DNA from: Aureimonas populi
GTDB lineage: Bacteria > Pseudomonadota > Alphaproteobacteria > Rhizobiales > Rhizobiaceae
Length of the DNA stretch: 64,000 bases
Assembly: GCF_017815515.1 (NCBI RefSeq)
Contig: NZ_CP072611.1
Location: forward strand, 2,914,001 to 2,978,000
Direction of reading: 5' to 3'
The translations under genes and the position numbers were made by a program. Of this stretch, positions 46,562 through 55,859 are shown one piece after another; position 1 is the stretch's first letter; the number at the start of each line of letters is the position of its first letter. The notes beneath the pieces were generated by a model. The model saw only the letters and a program-made list of their open reading frames with translations, was not told where the DNA came from and did no database searches.

Positions 46562-47143
46562 TCAGACCTTTCCGGGCGCCTGCGCTTCGCTCACCACATC
46601 GGCCAGCGCGGGCCGGGGGCGCTCGCTCGGCGGCTCGCTGGGCGTTCCGATATAGATGAAGCCGGCGATCTTCTCTTCCGGCGAGACGCCAAGCAGCGCC
46701 TTGGCGTCCTCGTCGTAGGACACCCACTCGGTGATCCAGTTCGCTGCATACCCGTGGGCGTGGACGGCATGGATGAGGTTCATCGTCACCGCGCCGGCGG
46801 AAAGCACCTGCTCCCATTCGGGAATCTTCACGTGCGGGCCGGCGGTGGACACGACGGCGACGACCAGCGGCGCGCGGATGAAGCGATTCTCCTCGAAAGC
46901 GCGCCTGGCCTCGCTGAGCGGCCCCTCGCGGCGCTCGGCAAGGCCCGCGACCGCGCGGCCGAGCGCCGCGGCGGGCTCGCCCCGGATGAGGATGAAGCGC
47001 CAAGGCGCGAGCTTGCCGTGGTCGGGCACGCGAACGGCCAGCGACAGGATGCGGGCCAGCTCGTCACCCTCGGGAGCGGGCGCGGCGAGCGCCGGAATGG
47101 GGATGGAACGCCGGGTTGCCAGATGGTCCTGTACGCTCGTCAT
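46562..47143 (-). CDS. Nitroreductase family protein
   Basis: A 193-residue FMN-dependent oxidoreductase of the nitroreductase fold. Motif positions ATRRSIPIPALA (FMN-contacting Arg-Arg-Ser), VPDHGKLAPWRFILIRG and the C-terminal KIAGFIYIGTPSEPPSERPRP are family features, the last being typical of YdjA-like enzymes. The ATG at 47143 fits the family's usual start. First gene of the pair with the flavin reductase. The natural electron acceptor is not known. Confidence 0.93.
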   Translation of the reverse strand: MTSVQDHLATRRSIPIPALAAPAPEGDELARILSLAVRVPDHGKLAPWRFILIRGEPAAALGRAVAGLAERREGPLSEARRAFEENRFIRAPLVVAVVSTAGPHVKIPEWEQVLSAGAVTMNLIHAVHAHGYAANWITEWVSYDEDAKALLGVSPEEKIAGFIYIGTPSEPPSERPRPALADVVSEAQAPGKV

Positions 47144-47320
47144 GCCCGCTTCCTTCCGCATCCGTTTCGCGGGCAAGAGCTAGCGGCTCGCGGAGCCGAT
47201 GCCAAGCGCCCGAATGCCCCTCCCTCTCGCCTGGAACGAACGCGACGTCTTGAAAAGGACCCAGATATCCGGTTCAACGCATCGGCGCATCAGCGGCGAT
47301 CGTGGGGGACATATCTGGCT

Positions 47321-48448
47321 TTGCAAGCGCTCCGCCTTTCTCATTTTCCGGCCGTCCTCTGCCTGTCCGCCTGCGCCTTCGCGCTGCCGGCGCTCGCCCA
47401 GCAGGGTGGCGGTGGGCCCGGCGGCGGCCCGAGGGATGGTGATGACGGACCGGGCGTCTACGCCTCCCCCTCCGCCATTCCAGACGGCAATGGCGAGCGT
47501 TTCGGCATTCCCCAGTCGCTCCGGCGCACCACGCTTGCGCCCATCGCGCTGCCGGAAGGCACCGGCAATCCGCTGCAGGCCCCGTCCTTCCCGGCGCTGC
47601 CGGACTTTGCGGTGCCGATGCTGCCCTCGCCCGAGCTGCTTCGCAGCAGTGAGGCGCTGGTGCTCAGGGCGCGGCTGGATGAGGAGGGCGAGGATATTCC
47701 CGACGGGCTCGTCTGGCGCATCTTCTCGCAGGAACGCAACCGGGAGGGCCAGCTCCAGCTCGTCGGCGTGTTCAAGGGCGGCGAGGCCGCTTTCGACGTG
47801 CCGCCCGGTTCCTATTTCCTCCATGTCGGCTACGGCCGCGCGGGCGTGACGCGCAAGATCGAGTTCTCCGGCCGGCGCACGGAGGAGACGGTGGTGCTGG
47901 ATGCCGGCGGCCTTCGGCTGAACGCCTCGGCAACGGCCGGTTCGGACGAGCCCATCCAGTCCGAAAAGCTGACTTTCGACATCTACCGCGAGGAAACGCC
48001 GGGTGCGGGGCGCAGCCTCGTCGCCACGGGCGTGCCGGCGAATGTGGTGGTGCGCCTGAATTCGGGCACCTATCAGGTGGTGTCGAACTATGGCGCGGTG
48101 AACGCCGTGGTGCGCGCCGACATTCGCGTCGAACCCAACCGCATCACCGACGCCCTCCTCCAGCACCGCGCGGCCGAGCTGACGATGAAGCTGGTGCGCG
48201 AGGAAGGTGGAGAGGCCATTGCCGATACCGCATGGTCCATCGCCTCCGCGCAGGGCGATATCGTGCGCGAAAGCGTCGGGGCGTTCTCTTCGGTGATCCT
48301 GGCGGAGGGTGATTATCTGGTGGTCGCCAAGAACCGCGACCGCATCTACCAGCGCGAGCTGAGGGTGGAAGCCGGCAACAACGCCGAGATCGAGGTTCTC
48401 GTTTCCGAAGCGCAGCCGGCGGTGCCGGGCGAAGGCTCGGGCGACTGA
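47321..48448 (+). CDS. Exported protein of unknown function with a non-ATG start
   Basis: A 375-residue secreted protein. No ATG is in frame; TTG 47321 gives a signal peptide (QALRLSHFPAVLCLSACAFA, then LPALA-QQ) with a GGGGGA stretch 12 bases upstream, and CTG 47315 is an alternative. The mature protein starts with a Gly-rich segment, then about three beta-sandwich-like repeats with PPGSYFLHVGYGRAGVTRK, NSGTYQVVSNYGAVNAVVRA and AEGDYLVVAKNRDRIYQREL, resembling carboxypeptidase-regulatory-like domains. It lies between the nitroreductase gene and thrS. The function is unknown. Confidence 0.78.
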   Translation: MQALRLSHFPAVLCLSACAFALPALAQQGGGGPGGGPRDGDDGPGVYASPSAIPDGNGERFGIPQSLRRTTLAPIALPEGTGNPLQAPSFPALPDFAVPMLPSPELLRSSEALVLRARLDEEGEDIPDGLVWRIFSQERNREGQLQLVGVFKGGEAAFDVPPGSYFLHVGYGRAGVTRKIEFSGRRTEETVVLDAGGLRLNASATAGSDEPIQSEKLTFDIYREETPGAGRSLVATGVPANVVVRLNSGTYQVVSNYGAVNAVVRADIRVEPNRITDALLQHRAAELTMKLVREEGGEAIADTAWSIASAQGDIVRESVGAFSSVILAEGDYLVVAKNRDRIYQRELRVEAGNNAEIEVLVSEAQPAVPGEGSGD

Positions 48449-48472
48449 TCGAACGCCCGAGCCCTCCTGCCC

Positions 48473-50440
48473 CTACCGGGCCCGCTTGCGCTTCAGGTCC
48501 GGCGGCACGGCCTCGTCCGAAAGCGCGGCGACGGCCTCGGCCAGCGAAAGCGCCTGCCCGTCGCGTGAGCCGAGCCGGCGGATGTTGACCGTGCGCTCTT
48601 CCGCCTCGCGCTTGCCGCAGACGAGGATGACCGGAACCTTGGCCAGCGAGTGCTCGCGGACCTTGTAGTTGATCTTCTCGTTGCGAAGGTCGGTCTCCAC
48701 ATGCAGCCCCGCGCTTTTCAGCTCGGCAGCCACCTCGCGGGCATAATCGTCCGCGTCCGAGGTGATCGTGGCCACCACAACCTGCACCGGCGCGAACCAC
48801 AGCGGCATGTGCCCGGCATAGTTCTCGATCAGGATGCCGAGAAAGCGCTCCATCGAGCCGCAGATGGCGCGGTGGATCATCACCGGCACCTTCTTCTCGC
48901 TATGGGCGTCGATGTAGAAGGCCCCGAAGCGTTCGGGCAGGTTGAAGTCCACCTGCGTCGTGCCGCATTGCCACTCGCGGCCGATGGCGTCGCGCAGCGT
49001 GTACTCGAACTTCGGCCCGTAAAAAGCGCCCTCGCCCGGATTGATGCCGGTCTTGATGCGCCCGCCAGATTCCGATTCGATCCGCTCCAGAACGCGCGTC
49101 ATCACCTGCTCGGCATTGTCCCAGAGCTCGTCGGAACCGACGCGCTTCTCCGGCCGCGTCGAAAGCTTGACGACGATCTCCTCGAAGCCGAAGTCGCGAT
49201 AGACCGAGAGGATCAGGTCGTTGATCCGCATGCACTCGCCGGCCATCTGCTCCTCGGTGCAGAAGACATGCGCATCGTCCTGCGTGAAGCCGCGCACGCG
49301 CATGAGGCCGTGCAGAGCTCCCGAGGGCTCGTAGCGATGAACATTGCCGAATTCGGCATATTTTATCGGTAGATCACGGTAGCTCTTCAAGCCATGCTTG
49401 AAGATCTGGACATGGCCGGGGCAGTTCATCGGCTTCAGGGCGAAGACACGGTCGTCCTCGATCGTCTCGTCCGCCATCGTCACCTGGAACATGGCATCGC
49501 GATACCAGTTCCAGTGGCCGGAGGTCTCCCACAGGGACTTGTCGAGAACCTGCGGCGCGTTGACCTCGTCGTAGCCCTGCTCCGCCAGTTGCCGGCGCAT
49601 GTAGGAGACGAGGGTCTGGAACATGCGCCAGCCGCCCGCGTGCCAGAAGACGACGCCCGGGCCCTCCTCCTGGAAATGGAAAAGGTCCATCTCCCGGCCG
49701 AGGCGCCGATGGTCGCGCTTTTCCGCTTCCTCCAGCATATGTAGATAGGCTTTGAGCTGCTCCGCGCTGGCCCAGGCCGTGCCGTAGATGCGCGTCAGCA
49801 TCGCGTTGTCGGAATTGCCCCGCCAATAGGCGCCGGCCACCTTCATCAGCTTGAAGTTCTCGCCGACCTGCCCCGTGGAGGCCATGTGCGGGCCACGACA
49901 GAGATCGAACCATTCGCCCTGGCTGTAGATCTTGACGTCCTGATCCTCGGGAATGGCGTCGAGAAGCTCCACCTTGTAGGCTTCGCCCTTGCTCTCGAAG
50001 ACCGAGCGCGCCTTGTCGCGGCTCCAGACCTCCTTCTTGAAGGGGGCGTTGCGGCGGATGATCTCGGCCATCTTCTTCTCGATGACCGGCAGATCCTCGG
50101 GCGTGAAGGGCGTGTCGCGCGCGAAATCATAGTAGAAGCCGTTCTCGATCACCGGGCCGATCGTCACCTGCGTGCCGGGCCACAGTTCCTGCACCGCCTC
50201 GGCCATGACATGGGCCGCGTCGTGGCGGATCAGCTCCAACGCACGCGGGTCTTCGCGCGTCACGATCTCCAGCGCGCCCGAGCGGCCGACGGGGTCGGAA
50301 AGATCGCGCAACTCGCCGTCGAGCGCGTAGGCCACGGCCTTCTTGGCCAGCGACTTCGAAATGCCTGCCGCGATCTCGGCCCCCGTGGCCGTGGGCTCGT
50401 ACTGGCGGACGGAATTGTCGGGGAAACTAAGGTCGATCAT
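48473..50440 (-). CDS. thrS: Threonyl-tRNA synthetase
   Basis: A 655-residue class II synthetase charging tRNA-Thr. The N-terminal TGS domain (about 1-60) and the editing domain ([20 protein letters not shown]) precede the catalytic core with motif 2 region [20 protein letters not shown] and zinc-ligand Cys in [10 protein letters not shown]. Motif 3 is [15 protein letters not shown], and the anticodon-binding domain ends the protein. It is of normal length and is the partner of the several tRNA-Thr genes in this window, including the one carried by the mobile element. Confidence 0.97.
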   Translation of the reverse strand: MIDLSFPDNSVRQYEPTATGAEIAAGISKSLAKKAVAYALDGELRDLSDPVGRSGALEIVTREDPRALELIRHDAAHVMAEAVQELWPGTQVTIGPVIENGFYYDFARDTPFTPEDLPVIEKKMAEIIRRNAPFKKEVWSRDKARSVFESKGEAYKVELLDAIPEDQDVKIYSQGEWFDLCRGPHMASTGQVGENFKLMKVAGAYWRGNSDNAMLTRIYGTAWASAEQLKAYLHMLEEAEKRDHRRLGREMDLFHFQEEGPGVVFWHAGGWRMFQTLVSYMRRQLAEQGYDEVNAPQVLDKSLWETSGHWNWYRDAMFQVTMADETIEDDRVFALKPMNCPGHVQIFKHGLKSYRDLPIKYAEFGNVHRYEPSGALHGLMRVRGFTQDDAHVFCTEEQMAGECMRINDLILSVYRDFGFEEIVVKLSTRPEKRVGSDELWDNAEQVMTRVLERIESESGGRIKTGINPGEGAFYGPKFEYTLRDAIGREWQCGTTQVDFNLPERFGAFYIDAHSEKKVPVMIHRAICGSMERFLGILIENYAGHMPLWFAPVQVVVATITSDADDYAREVAAELKSAGLHVETDLRNEKINYKVREHSLAKVPVILVCGKREAEERTVNIRRLGSRDGQALSLAEAVAALSDEAVPPDLKRKRAR

Positions 50441-50560
50441 CGTTTGTCCTTTCCGCTCACCCCCGCCTACGATCGCGGGAAAGCTTGTCGATCGAGAGAA
50501 GCGCCGAACGGGCGCGCACGGGGTTCTAGCACCTCCGATCCGTCGCGCAAGACGCCGCCC

Positions 50561-50824
50561 TCAGGCGGGCGGAACGGGATCGTGCCCCGGCTTGCCGAAG
50601 GGGCCGCAACGCGCGACACGGCGCGCGGCCAGCCAGCCGCCGCGCCACAGGCCGTGGCGGGCGAGCGCCTCGTAGGCATATTCCGAGCAGGTCGGCACAT
50701 GCCGGCAATGGCCGCCTACGAGAGACGAGAAGGTGAGCTGGTAGAGCCGCACGAGGCCGACGCCCAGAAGCCGGCCCGGCGTTTTGCGCCAGGGGCCGGC
50801 ATAGTTGCGGCCAGGGCGGCTCAA
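50561..50824 (-). CDS. yidD: Membrane protein insertion efficiency factor YidD
   Basis: An 87-residue YidD, an amphipathic protein that helps YidC-dependent membrane insertion. The motif LVRLYQLTFSSLVGGHCRHV, PTCSEYAYEAL and the GPFGKPGHDPVPP ending are characteristic. No ATG is available; the start is a TTG at 50824 overlapping the stop of the scaffold gene as TTGA. It is coupled to that gene. Confidence 0.9.
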   Translation of the reverse strand: MSRPGRNYAGPWRKTPGRLLGVGLVRLYQLTFSSLVGGHCRHVPTCSEYAYEALARHGLWRGGWLAARRVARCGPFGKPGHDPVPPA

Positions 50825-51267
50825 GCCGCCTCGCTGGCCTGGCGCCGCTCGATCTGTTCGAGCGCGTCCACCACCGCGTCGAATGTCAGCATGGTGGAGG
50901 CGTGGCGGGCCCTGTAGTCGCGCACCGGCTCCAGGAACTTCAGCTCCGCAAAGCGCCCCTCGGGCGCCGGGCCGTTTTCCTTCAGCATCGCCAGCATCTG
51001 CGCGCGCACCTCGCGAAGCTCCTGCACCCCGGCGCCGACGACATGCGCGGCCATGATGGAGGACGATGCCTGGCCGAGGGCACAGGCGCGTACCTCGTGG
51101 GCGAAATCGACCACGCGGCCTTCCTCCACCTTCAAGTCCACCGTCACGGTCGAGCCGCAGAGCTTGGAGTGCGCGGTGGCACTCGCGTCGGGCGCGGCCA
51201 GCCGCCCGATCCGCGGAATATTGCCGGCCAGATCGAGGATACGGGTGTTGTAGACGTCGTCGATCAT
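50821..51267 (-). CDS. Iron-sulfur cluster assembly scaffold protein (SufU/IscU-like)
   Basis: A 148-residue NifU_N/IscU-fold protein. Two of the three usual Cys ligands are seen, [11 protein letters not shown] (near 37) and [14 protein letters not shown] (near 62). The third, near the C-terminus, is not: the usual Cys region reads [15 protein letters not shown], so cluster ligation would need His or another residue. The ATG at 51267 starts [16 protein letters not shown]. It is translationally coupled to yidD downstream and divergent from folE. Confidence 0.88.
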   Translation of the reverse strand: MIDDVYNTRILDLAGNIPRIGRLAAPDASATAHSKLCGSTVTVDLKVEEGRVVDFAHEVRACALGQASSSIMAAHVVGAGVQELREVRAQMLAMLKENGPAPEGRFAELKFLEPVRDYRARHASTMLTFDAVVDALEQIERRQASEAA

Positions 51268-51394
51268 GCGCGCTCGCTTCCCTTCCGCCGCGCGGCTCCC
51301 TACAAAGCGCGCACTCGCGCGGATATATAGGAAACCGGAGAGGCGCCCGAAAGCGGCGACTTTCCCGAAAGCGTGCGAGCCGGAAAGGCCGAAG

Positions 51395-52009
51395 ATGACC
51401 GCGACCGTCGCGACATATCCCCTGAAGACCGGCGCCGGCGAGCGCCCCAGCCGCGCGGAGGCCGAGGCCGCCGTCGCAACGCTCCTGCGCTGGGCGGGCG
51501 CCGACCCTGCGCGCGAGGGCTTGCGAGATACGCCGGCGCGCGTGGCCAAGGCCTATGAGGAGATGTTCTCCGGCTACGCCACGGACACCGAAGCGCTGCT
51601 CACCCGCACCTTCGAGGAGGTCGCCGGCTACGACGATATCGTGCTGGTGAAGGATATCGAGTTCACCTCCCATTGCGAGCACCACATGGTGCCCTTTCTC
51701 GGCCGGGCGCATGTCGCCTATCTGCCGGCCGGGCGCGTCTTGGGCCTTTCCAAGATCGCCCGCGTGGTGGATGCCTTCTCCCGCCGGCTACAGACCCAGG
51801 AGGCGCTGACGCAGGAGATCGCAAATCTCCTCCAGCGCGTCCTCGCCCCCCGGGGCGTGGCCGTGATGATGGAGGCGGAGCATCTGTGCATGTCGATGCG
51901 CGGTGTCAGAAAGCGCGGCGCGAGCACGGTGACGACCAGCTATCTGGGCCTGTTCCGCGAGGACCGGGCCGAGCGCGAGCGTTTCCACGCGCTGGTGTCC
52001 CGCCCGTGA
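51395..52009 (+). CDS. folE: GTP cyclohydrolase I
   Basis: A 204-residue GTP cyclohydrolase IA, the first step of tetrahydrofolate (and pterin) synthesis, forming dihydroneopterin triphosphate. Zinc and catalytic residues are in [20 protein letters not shown] and [18 protein letters not shown]. The ATG at 51395 gives [13 protein letters not shown]. The stop overlaps the next gene's GTG as GTGA, coupling folate synthesis to hisI. Confidence 0.97.
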   Translation: MTATVATYPLKTGAGERPSRAEAEAAVATLLRWAGADPAREGLRDTPARVAKAYEEMFSGYATDTEALLTRTFEEVAGYDDIVLVKDIEFTSHCEHHMVPFLGRAHVAYLPAGRVLGLSKIARVVDAFSRRLQTQEALTQEIANLLQRVLAPRGVAVMMEAEHLCMSMRGVRKRGASTVTTSYLGLFREDRAERERFHALVSRP

Positions 52010-52443
52010 CCGGCGCGCTCTTCGCCCCGCCCTCGCCCGTGAAGTCGGAGGTCGACGAGACCTCGCGCCTCACGCCGCGCTTCGACGCCGCCGGCCTCGT
52101 CACCGCCATCGTGACGGACTGGCACGGCGGCGAGCTCCTGATGGTGGCGCACATGAACGCCGAGGCGCTGGACCGCACCATCGCCACGCGCACCGCCCAT
52201 TACTACAGCCGCTCGCGCGCCACCTTGTGGAAGAAGGGCGAGACCTCCGGCGCGCTCCAGCATGTGCGCGAGCTGCGCGTGGATTGCGACCAGGACGCCG
52301 TATGGCTGAAGGTGGAGGTCGAGCGCCCGCAGGATACCTGTCACACGCACCGGCCGACCTGCTTCTATCGCTGCGTCGATCTGAACGATGGCCGCAGCCT
52401 CGTCACGGATGTGCCGCAGGCGGATCGTAAGGCGGGCGGCTGA
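52006..52443 (+). CDS. hisI: Phosphoribosyl-AMP cyclohydrolase
   Basis: A 145-residue HisI, the third step of histidine synthesis, opening the purine ring of phosphoribosyl-AMP. Signatures are [33 protein letters not shown] and the zinc/Mg motif [13 protein letters not shown], then [11 protein letters not shown]. It is the stand-alone form without a HisE domain. It starts with GTG overlapping the folE stop. The folE-hisI pairing is common in Rhizobiales; both are cyclohydrolases acting on purine nucleotides. Confidence 0.97.
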   Translation: MTGALFAPPSPVKSEVDETSRLTPRFDAAGLVTAIVTDWHGGELLMVAHMNAEALDRTIATRTAHYYSRSRATLWKKGETSGALQHVRELRVDCDQDAVWLKVEVERPQDTCHTHRPTCFYRCVDLNDGRSLVTDVPQADRKAGG

Positions 52444-52482
52444 GCCGCCCGGCGTGAAGGCGGCGGAAAGGACCCTTCGGGG

Positions 52483-53442
52483 ATGCTGAGCAAGAAGCCC
52501 TCCACTTCCCTCCTGCCTTCGGCCGAGGCGAGCCCGCAGCCCGCCAGCCACCGGGGCATCGCGCTGGCGCTGGGCGGCGGAGCGGCGCGGGGCTGGGCCC
52601 ATATCGGCGTCCTGCGCGCGCTGGATGAAGCGGACGTGCGCATCTCCATGATCGCCGGCACCTCCATCGGCGCCCTGGTCGGCGGCTGCTACCTCGCGGG
52701 CCGGCTGGACGAGTTGGAGGAATTCGCGCTTTCGCTCACCCGTCGCGGGCTTCTCCGCTTCCTCGACTTCTCCATGAGCGGCGCGGGCCTCTTGGGCGGC
52801 ATGCGCCTGAACCGGCGCCTTATGGGGGCGCTGAAGGACACGCAGATCGAGGAACTCGGGCGCCCGCTCGTCTGCGTCTCGACGGATGCGCGCAGCGGCC
52901 ACGAGGTCTGGCTGAACGCGGGCTCGCTGGTGCTGGCCATGCGCGCCTCCTATGCGCTTCCCGGCGTGTTCCTGCCGGTGGAGTGCGGGGGCCGCCGGCT
53001 GATGGACGGCGCGCTGGTGAACCCGGTTCCCGTCTCGGTCTGCCGCGCGCATGAGGAGCCGCTGGTCGTGGCGGTGAACCTGAACTACGATCTCTTCGGC
53101 CGCGCGGCCGTGGTGCGGATGCGCGCGAGCGAGGCGGACCAGCCGGGCGGAGCCCTTCCGGGCGACAGGGAAACGGCGGTTCTGGCCTCCACGCCGGAGG
53201 AGCGGCGCGAGAAGGTTGGCATCGCGCGCGCGATGGTGGATGCCTTCAACATCATCCAGGCGCGCACCACGCGCTCGCGCCTCGCGGGCGACCCGCCGGA
53301 CATCTCCATCCTGCCGCCCATCCGCGATATCGGCCTCTCGGAATTCCACCGCGCCCGCGAGGCCATCGACCTCGGCTACAGCGAGGCCCGGCGCCATCTC
53401 TCCGAGATCGACCGGCTCAGCCGAAGCCTCGCCGCGCGCTGA
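52483..53442 (+). CDS. Patatin-like phospholipase
   Basis: A 319-residue Ser-Asp dyad lipase of the RssA/YchK type. The oxyanion motif ALGGGAARGWAHIGVLRAL (from residue ~27), the nucleophile elbow GTSIGA (Ser near 66) and the Asp motif DGALVNP (near 175) are all present. The C-terminal region is helical and has no membrane segment. A ribosome site GAAAGGA lies upstream. It follows hisI by 39 bases, so it may be on the same transcript as folE-hisI. Confidence 0.94.
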   Translation: MLSKKPSTSLLPSAEASPQPASHRGIALALGGGAARGWAHIGVLRALDEADVRISMIAGTSIGALVGGCYLAGRLDELEEFALSLTRRGLLRFLDFSMSGAGLLGGMRLNRRLMGALKDTQIEELGRPLVCVSTDARSGHEVWLNAGSLVLAMRASYALPGVFLPVECGGRRLMDGALVNPVPVSVCRAHEEPLVVAVNLNYDLFGRAAVVRMRASEADQPGGALPGDRETAVLASTPEERREKVGIARAMVDAFNIIQARTTRSRLAGDPPDISILPPIRDIGLSEFHRAREAIDLGYSEARRHLSEIDRLSRSLAAR

Positions 53443-53449
53443 GCCTCGT

Positions 53450-53881
53450 TCAGCCGGCGTGGATATAGGTTCGAAGCTCCTCCGCCTCGCGCTCCACATC
53501 CTCGATCCGGCGCTTGACCGCGTCGCCGATGGAGATGATGCCGACCAGCCGGTCCTCGTCGCAGATCGGCAGGTGCCGGAAGCGGCCGCGCGTCATGGCC
53601 TCCATCGCCTCGTTCAGCGTCATTTCCTCCCGCCCCGTCACCACGTCGCGCGTCATCACCTCCGAAACGGTCTTGGACAGTCCTTCCGCCCCATGGGATA
53701 CGACCAGCCGCACGACATCGCGCTCGGAAAGGATGCCGGCCAGCCGGCCCCCTTCCTCGATGATCGGCAAGGCGCCGATCTTGCGCTCGCACAGCATCCG
53801 GGCCGCGTCCGCCACGCTGGCGGAGGGCAGCACCGTCAGGATGTCTCGCCCCTTGGCATTGAGTATGTGCCGGATCGTCAT
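53450..53881 (-). CDS. CBS-domain protein
   Basis: A 143-residue protein made of two CBS domains (about 8-62 and 75-130), a fold that binds adenosine nucleotides to sense energy state. The repeats start VADAARMLCERKIGALPIIE and LNEAMEAMTRGRFRHLPICD. No catalytic domain is fused, so it probably acts as a regulator of another protein. The start at 53881 gives MTIRHILNAKGRDI. It is convergent with the patatin gene and shares the strand of the rhomboid gene 65 bases upstream. Confidence 0.93.
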   Translation of the reverse strand: MTIRHILNAKGRDILTVLPSASVADAARMLCERKIGALPIIEEGGRLAGILSERDVVRLVVSHGAEGLSKTVSEVMTRDVVTGREEMTLNEAMEAMTRGRFRHLPICDEDRLVGIISIGDAVKRRIEDVEREAEELRTYIHAG

Positions 53882-53946
53882 TGATCGCCTCCCGAACGAA
53901 ATCCGATCCCCGATGGTGCGATGGATTGCGCCGGGCGGCAAGGTTC

Positions 53947-54687
53947 TTAGCGGCGCGGCGGCCGGGGATCGAAAAAGGCGAAGCCCAGGAAGCCGAGCGC
54001 AAAGCCCCCCAGATGCGCTTCCCAGGCGATAGGCCCGCCCCCGAACGCGCTCCCCAGCCCACTGCCGAGAAGGAGGTTGGTGGCGAAGAAGATGCCCACG
54101 AAGAACAGGACGGTCCGGTCGGACAGGCTTTGCAGAACCGTCAGGCGCGGCGCCAGCGCCACCTCCCGGTTGCCGAGGCGCCCGAACCGCCCGAGCGCGA
54201 ATCGCGCCGCTCCACCCATCACGGCCGAGACGACGCCGGAAGCGCCGATCATCGGCGCGGCGATGGTGGGATTGACAACATAGAACAGCCCGGCCCCCGC
54301 AAGCGCGCCAAGGAGGCAGAAGACGAGGAAGCGAACTGTGTGGAGCCGGCGCGCGACGGGCGTGCCGAAGGCGAGGAGCCAGGCGCAATTGGCGGCCAGA
54401 TGCGTCCAGTCGCCGTGCAGGAAGGCATGCGTGACGGGGGACCAGTAGTCGGCGCCGTCCGGCCGGACCTGGCAGAAATCGGCAAGGTCGCGATAGCAGC
54501 CGGCGATGAAGGCGTAGTCCAGAATGACGAGCGTGTCCTGCGATGCGCTCAGGAGCTGCATCCGCCAGAGATGCACGAAGACCAGCGCGGCGATGAGGGC
54601 CAGGACGATCCGCGGGACATTGAAGGCCGGCGGATTGGCCGGCGCGCCCTGGATCGGGGGCGTGCCGTTTCGAACATGCGCGTCCAT
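53947..54687 (-). CDS. Rhomboid family intramembrane serine protease
   Basis: A 246-residue membrane protease with six hydrophobic segments. The catalytic Ser is in GASGVVSAVMG, the catalytic His in WEAHLGGFALGF, and the L1-loop region shows PVTHAFLHGDWTHLAANCAW. The ATG at 54687 has an AAAGGAG site; the longer frame upstream lacks one. Rhomboids cleave membrane-anchored proteins; the substrate is unknown. It may be cotranscribed with the CBS gene. Confidence 0.92.
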   Translation of the reverse strand: MDAHVRNGTPPIQGAPANPPAFNVPRIVLALIAALVFVHLWRMQLLSASQDTLVILDYAFIAGCYRDLADFCQVRPDGADYWSPVTHAFLHGDWTHLAANCAWLLAFGTPVARRLHTVRFLVFCLLGALAGAGLFYVVNPTIAAPMIGASGVVSAVMGGAARFALGRFGRLGNREVALAPRLTVLQSLSDRTVLFFVGIFFATNLLLGSGLGSAFGGGPIAWEAHLGGFALGFLGFAFFDPRPPRR

Positions 54688-54826
54688 GAAAGCTCCTTTG
54701 CCGCAGCTCCTCCATCTATGGCGCTGGCCCGACCCGCGCCAGCCTTCAATCCTCACGCTTCGTTAATCTTCCATCCTTACCTTTTGTCCATCGCCCTTAC
54801 CGTTCCGTCACGCAGCGACAACGACC

Positions 54827-55432
54827 ATGCAAGGCAACGTCCTTCTCCGGCCAGCCGCGTCCGAGGATCGCAGCGACTTCCAGCGCGTGGCCGTGGACCT
54901 GCTCGGCCGCTTCATGCTGGAAAGCTTCGACGAATATCCCTGCCGCATCGACAACATGTCGCCCGGCGACGTGGCGGTGATGACGCCGGTGGAGCCGGCC
55001 CTCGGCGAGCGCGTCATACTCTACGTGGACCATGTCGGGCGGATCGAGGGCAGCGTAGAGCGCGTCTTCGCCGGCGGTTTCGCCGTCTCGATCAAGGCCT
55101 CGGATCGCAAGCGCGAGAAGCTGGCGGCGCAGCTCACATGGCTGGCCAACCGCCACGAGCTGAACCTGCCCGAGGACCGGCGCCACGACCGTATGGCGCC
55201 GAAGAACTCCTCGGTGAACCTCACGCTGGAGGATGGTCGGACGTATCCGGCGCGCATCCTCGACCTCTCCCTCTCGGGAGCGGCGCTGATCTGCGACGTG
55301 CGCCCGGCCATCGGCTCGCGCATCACGCTCGGGAGCACCAGCGGGCGCGTGGTGCGGCACATGGAGGATGGTATGGCGGTGGAATTCGCCCGCATCCAGG
55401 ACCGCGACACCCTGCTCGAGAGCATCGGCTAG
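54827..55432 (+). CDS. Double PilZ-domain protein
   Basis: A 201-residue protein with two PilZ-like domains. The first (about 18-100) has RVAVDLLGRFML and CRIDNMSPGDVAVMT; the second (about 115-195) has RRHDRMAPKNSSVNLTL, RILDLSLSGAALICD and GMAVEFARI. PilZ domains bind cyclic di-GMP through an RxxxR and a D/NxSxxG motif. The second domain shows RRHDR and DLSLSGA, the first only NMSPGD with a weaker Arg motif, so one domain may be degenerate. It is divergent from the rhomboid gene. Confidence 0.88.
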   Translation: MQGNVLLRPAASEDRSDFQRVAVDLLGRFMLESFDEYPCRIDNMSPGDVAVMTPVEPALGERVILYVDHVGRIEGSVERVFAGGFAVSIKASDRKREKLAAQLTWLANRHELNLPEDRRHDRMAPKNSSVNLTLEDGRTYPARILDLSLSGAALICDVRPAIGSRITLGSTSGRVVRHMEDGMAVEFARIQDRDTLLESIG

Positions 55433-55859
55433 ACGCTTCGCATACGGGGCATTCGCAGAAATTTTCAAAAAAATTTTCGAGGGATGCCGCCCGTTGGCGG
55501 CCTGCGTTAACCGGTTGGTCCCGCCCCGTTAACCATGGGTCGGCGGGCCCGGAACGCATCCGTTTCAGCCGCTGCCGCCGTGGTTAACGGCCGCAGCGCC
55601 GTCTCCCCTGCCCCGTTAACATTCGCGGCCTGCCGCCCCAAGGGCCGCGCCCTCACCGTTCAACCAAGGTGAAGATCGGCATCGGCATGATGACCGGGCG
55701 GTAAATCGGCACGGGCCTCGCCGGCCCGATTCCTCAATCTTTGCGCAAGCATGATCCCTGAACGAACTCTCGAAACTTCGTCGCAAATTGCGACGCGCGA
55801 TTTCGAGCGGCGGTAAAATCGCGCTGCCAGTGTGCTTCCCAACGACGGGGAGCCAAGCG
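55433..55859. promoter_or_regulatory. Intergenic region with four GTTAAC sites
   Basis: This ~430-base stretch has no convincing gene. GTTAAC occurs at 55506, 55528, 55583 and 55615, spaced 22, 55 and 32 bases apart, close to whole turns of the DNA helix. The second is followed by CAT (TTAACCAT, resembling a CtrA half-site), but no pair shows the TTAA-N7-TTAA spacing. It could serve the transglutaminase-like gene downstream. Confidence 0.4.

Noticed and set aside
45938-47320. Very long plus-strand frame continuous with the exported protein at 47321-48448
   Set aside because: Upstream of 47321 it lies antisense to the flavin reductase and nitroreductase genes and has no conserved sequence; the signal peptide marks the true start.
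55500-55625. Canonical CtrA box (TTAA-N7-TTAA) or replication origin
   Set aside because: No pair of TTAA has 7-base spacing, and no DnaA boxes or dnaA/dnaN neighbours are seen.
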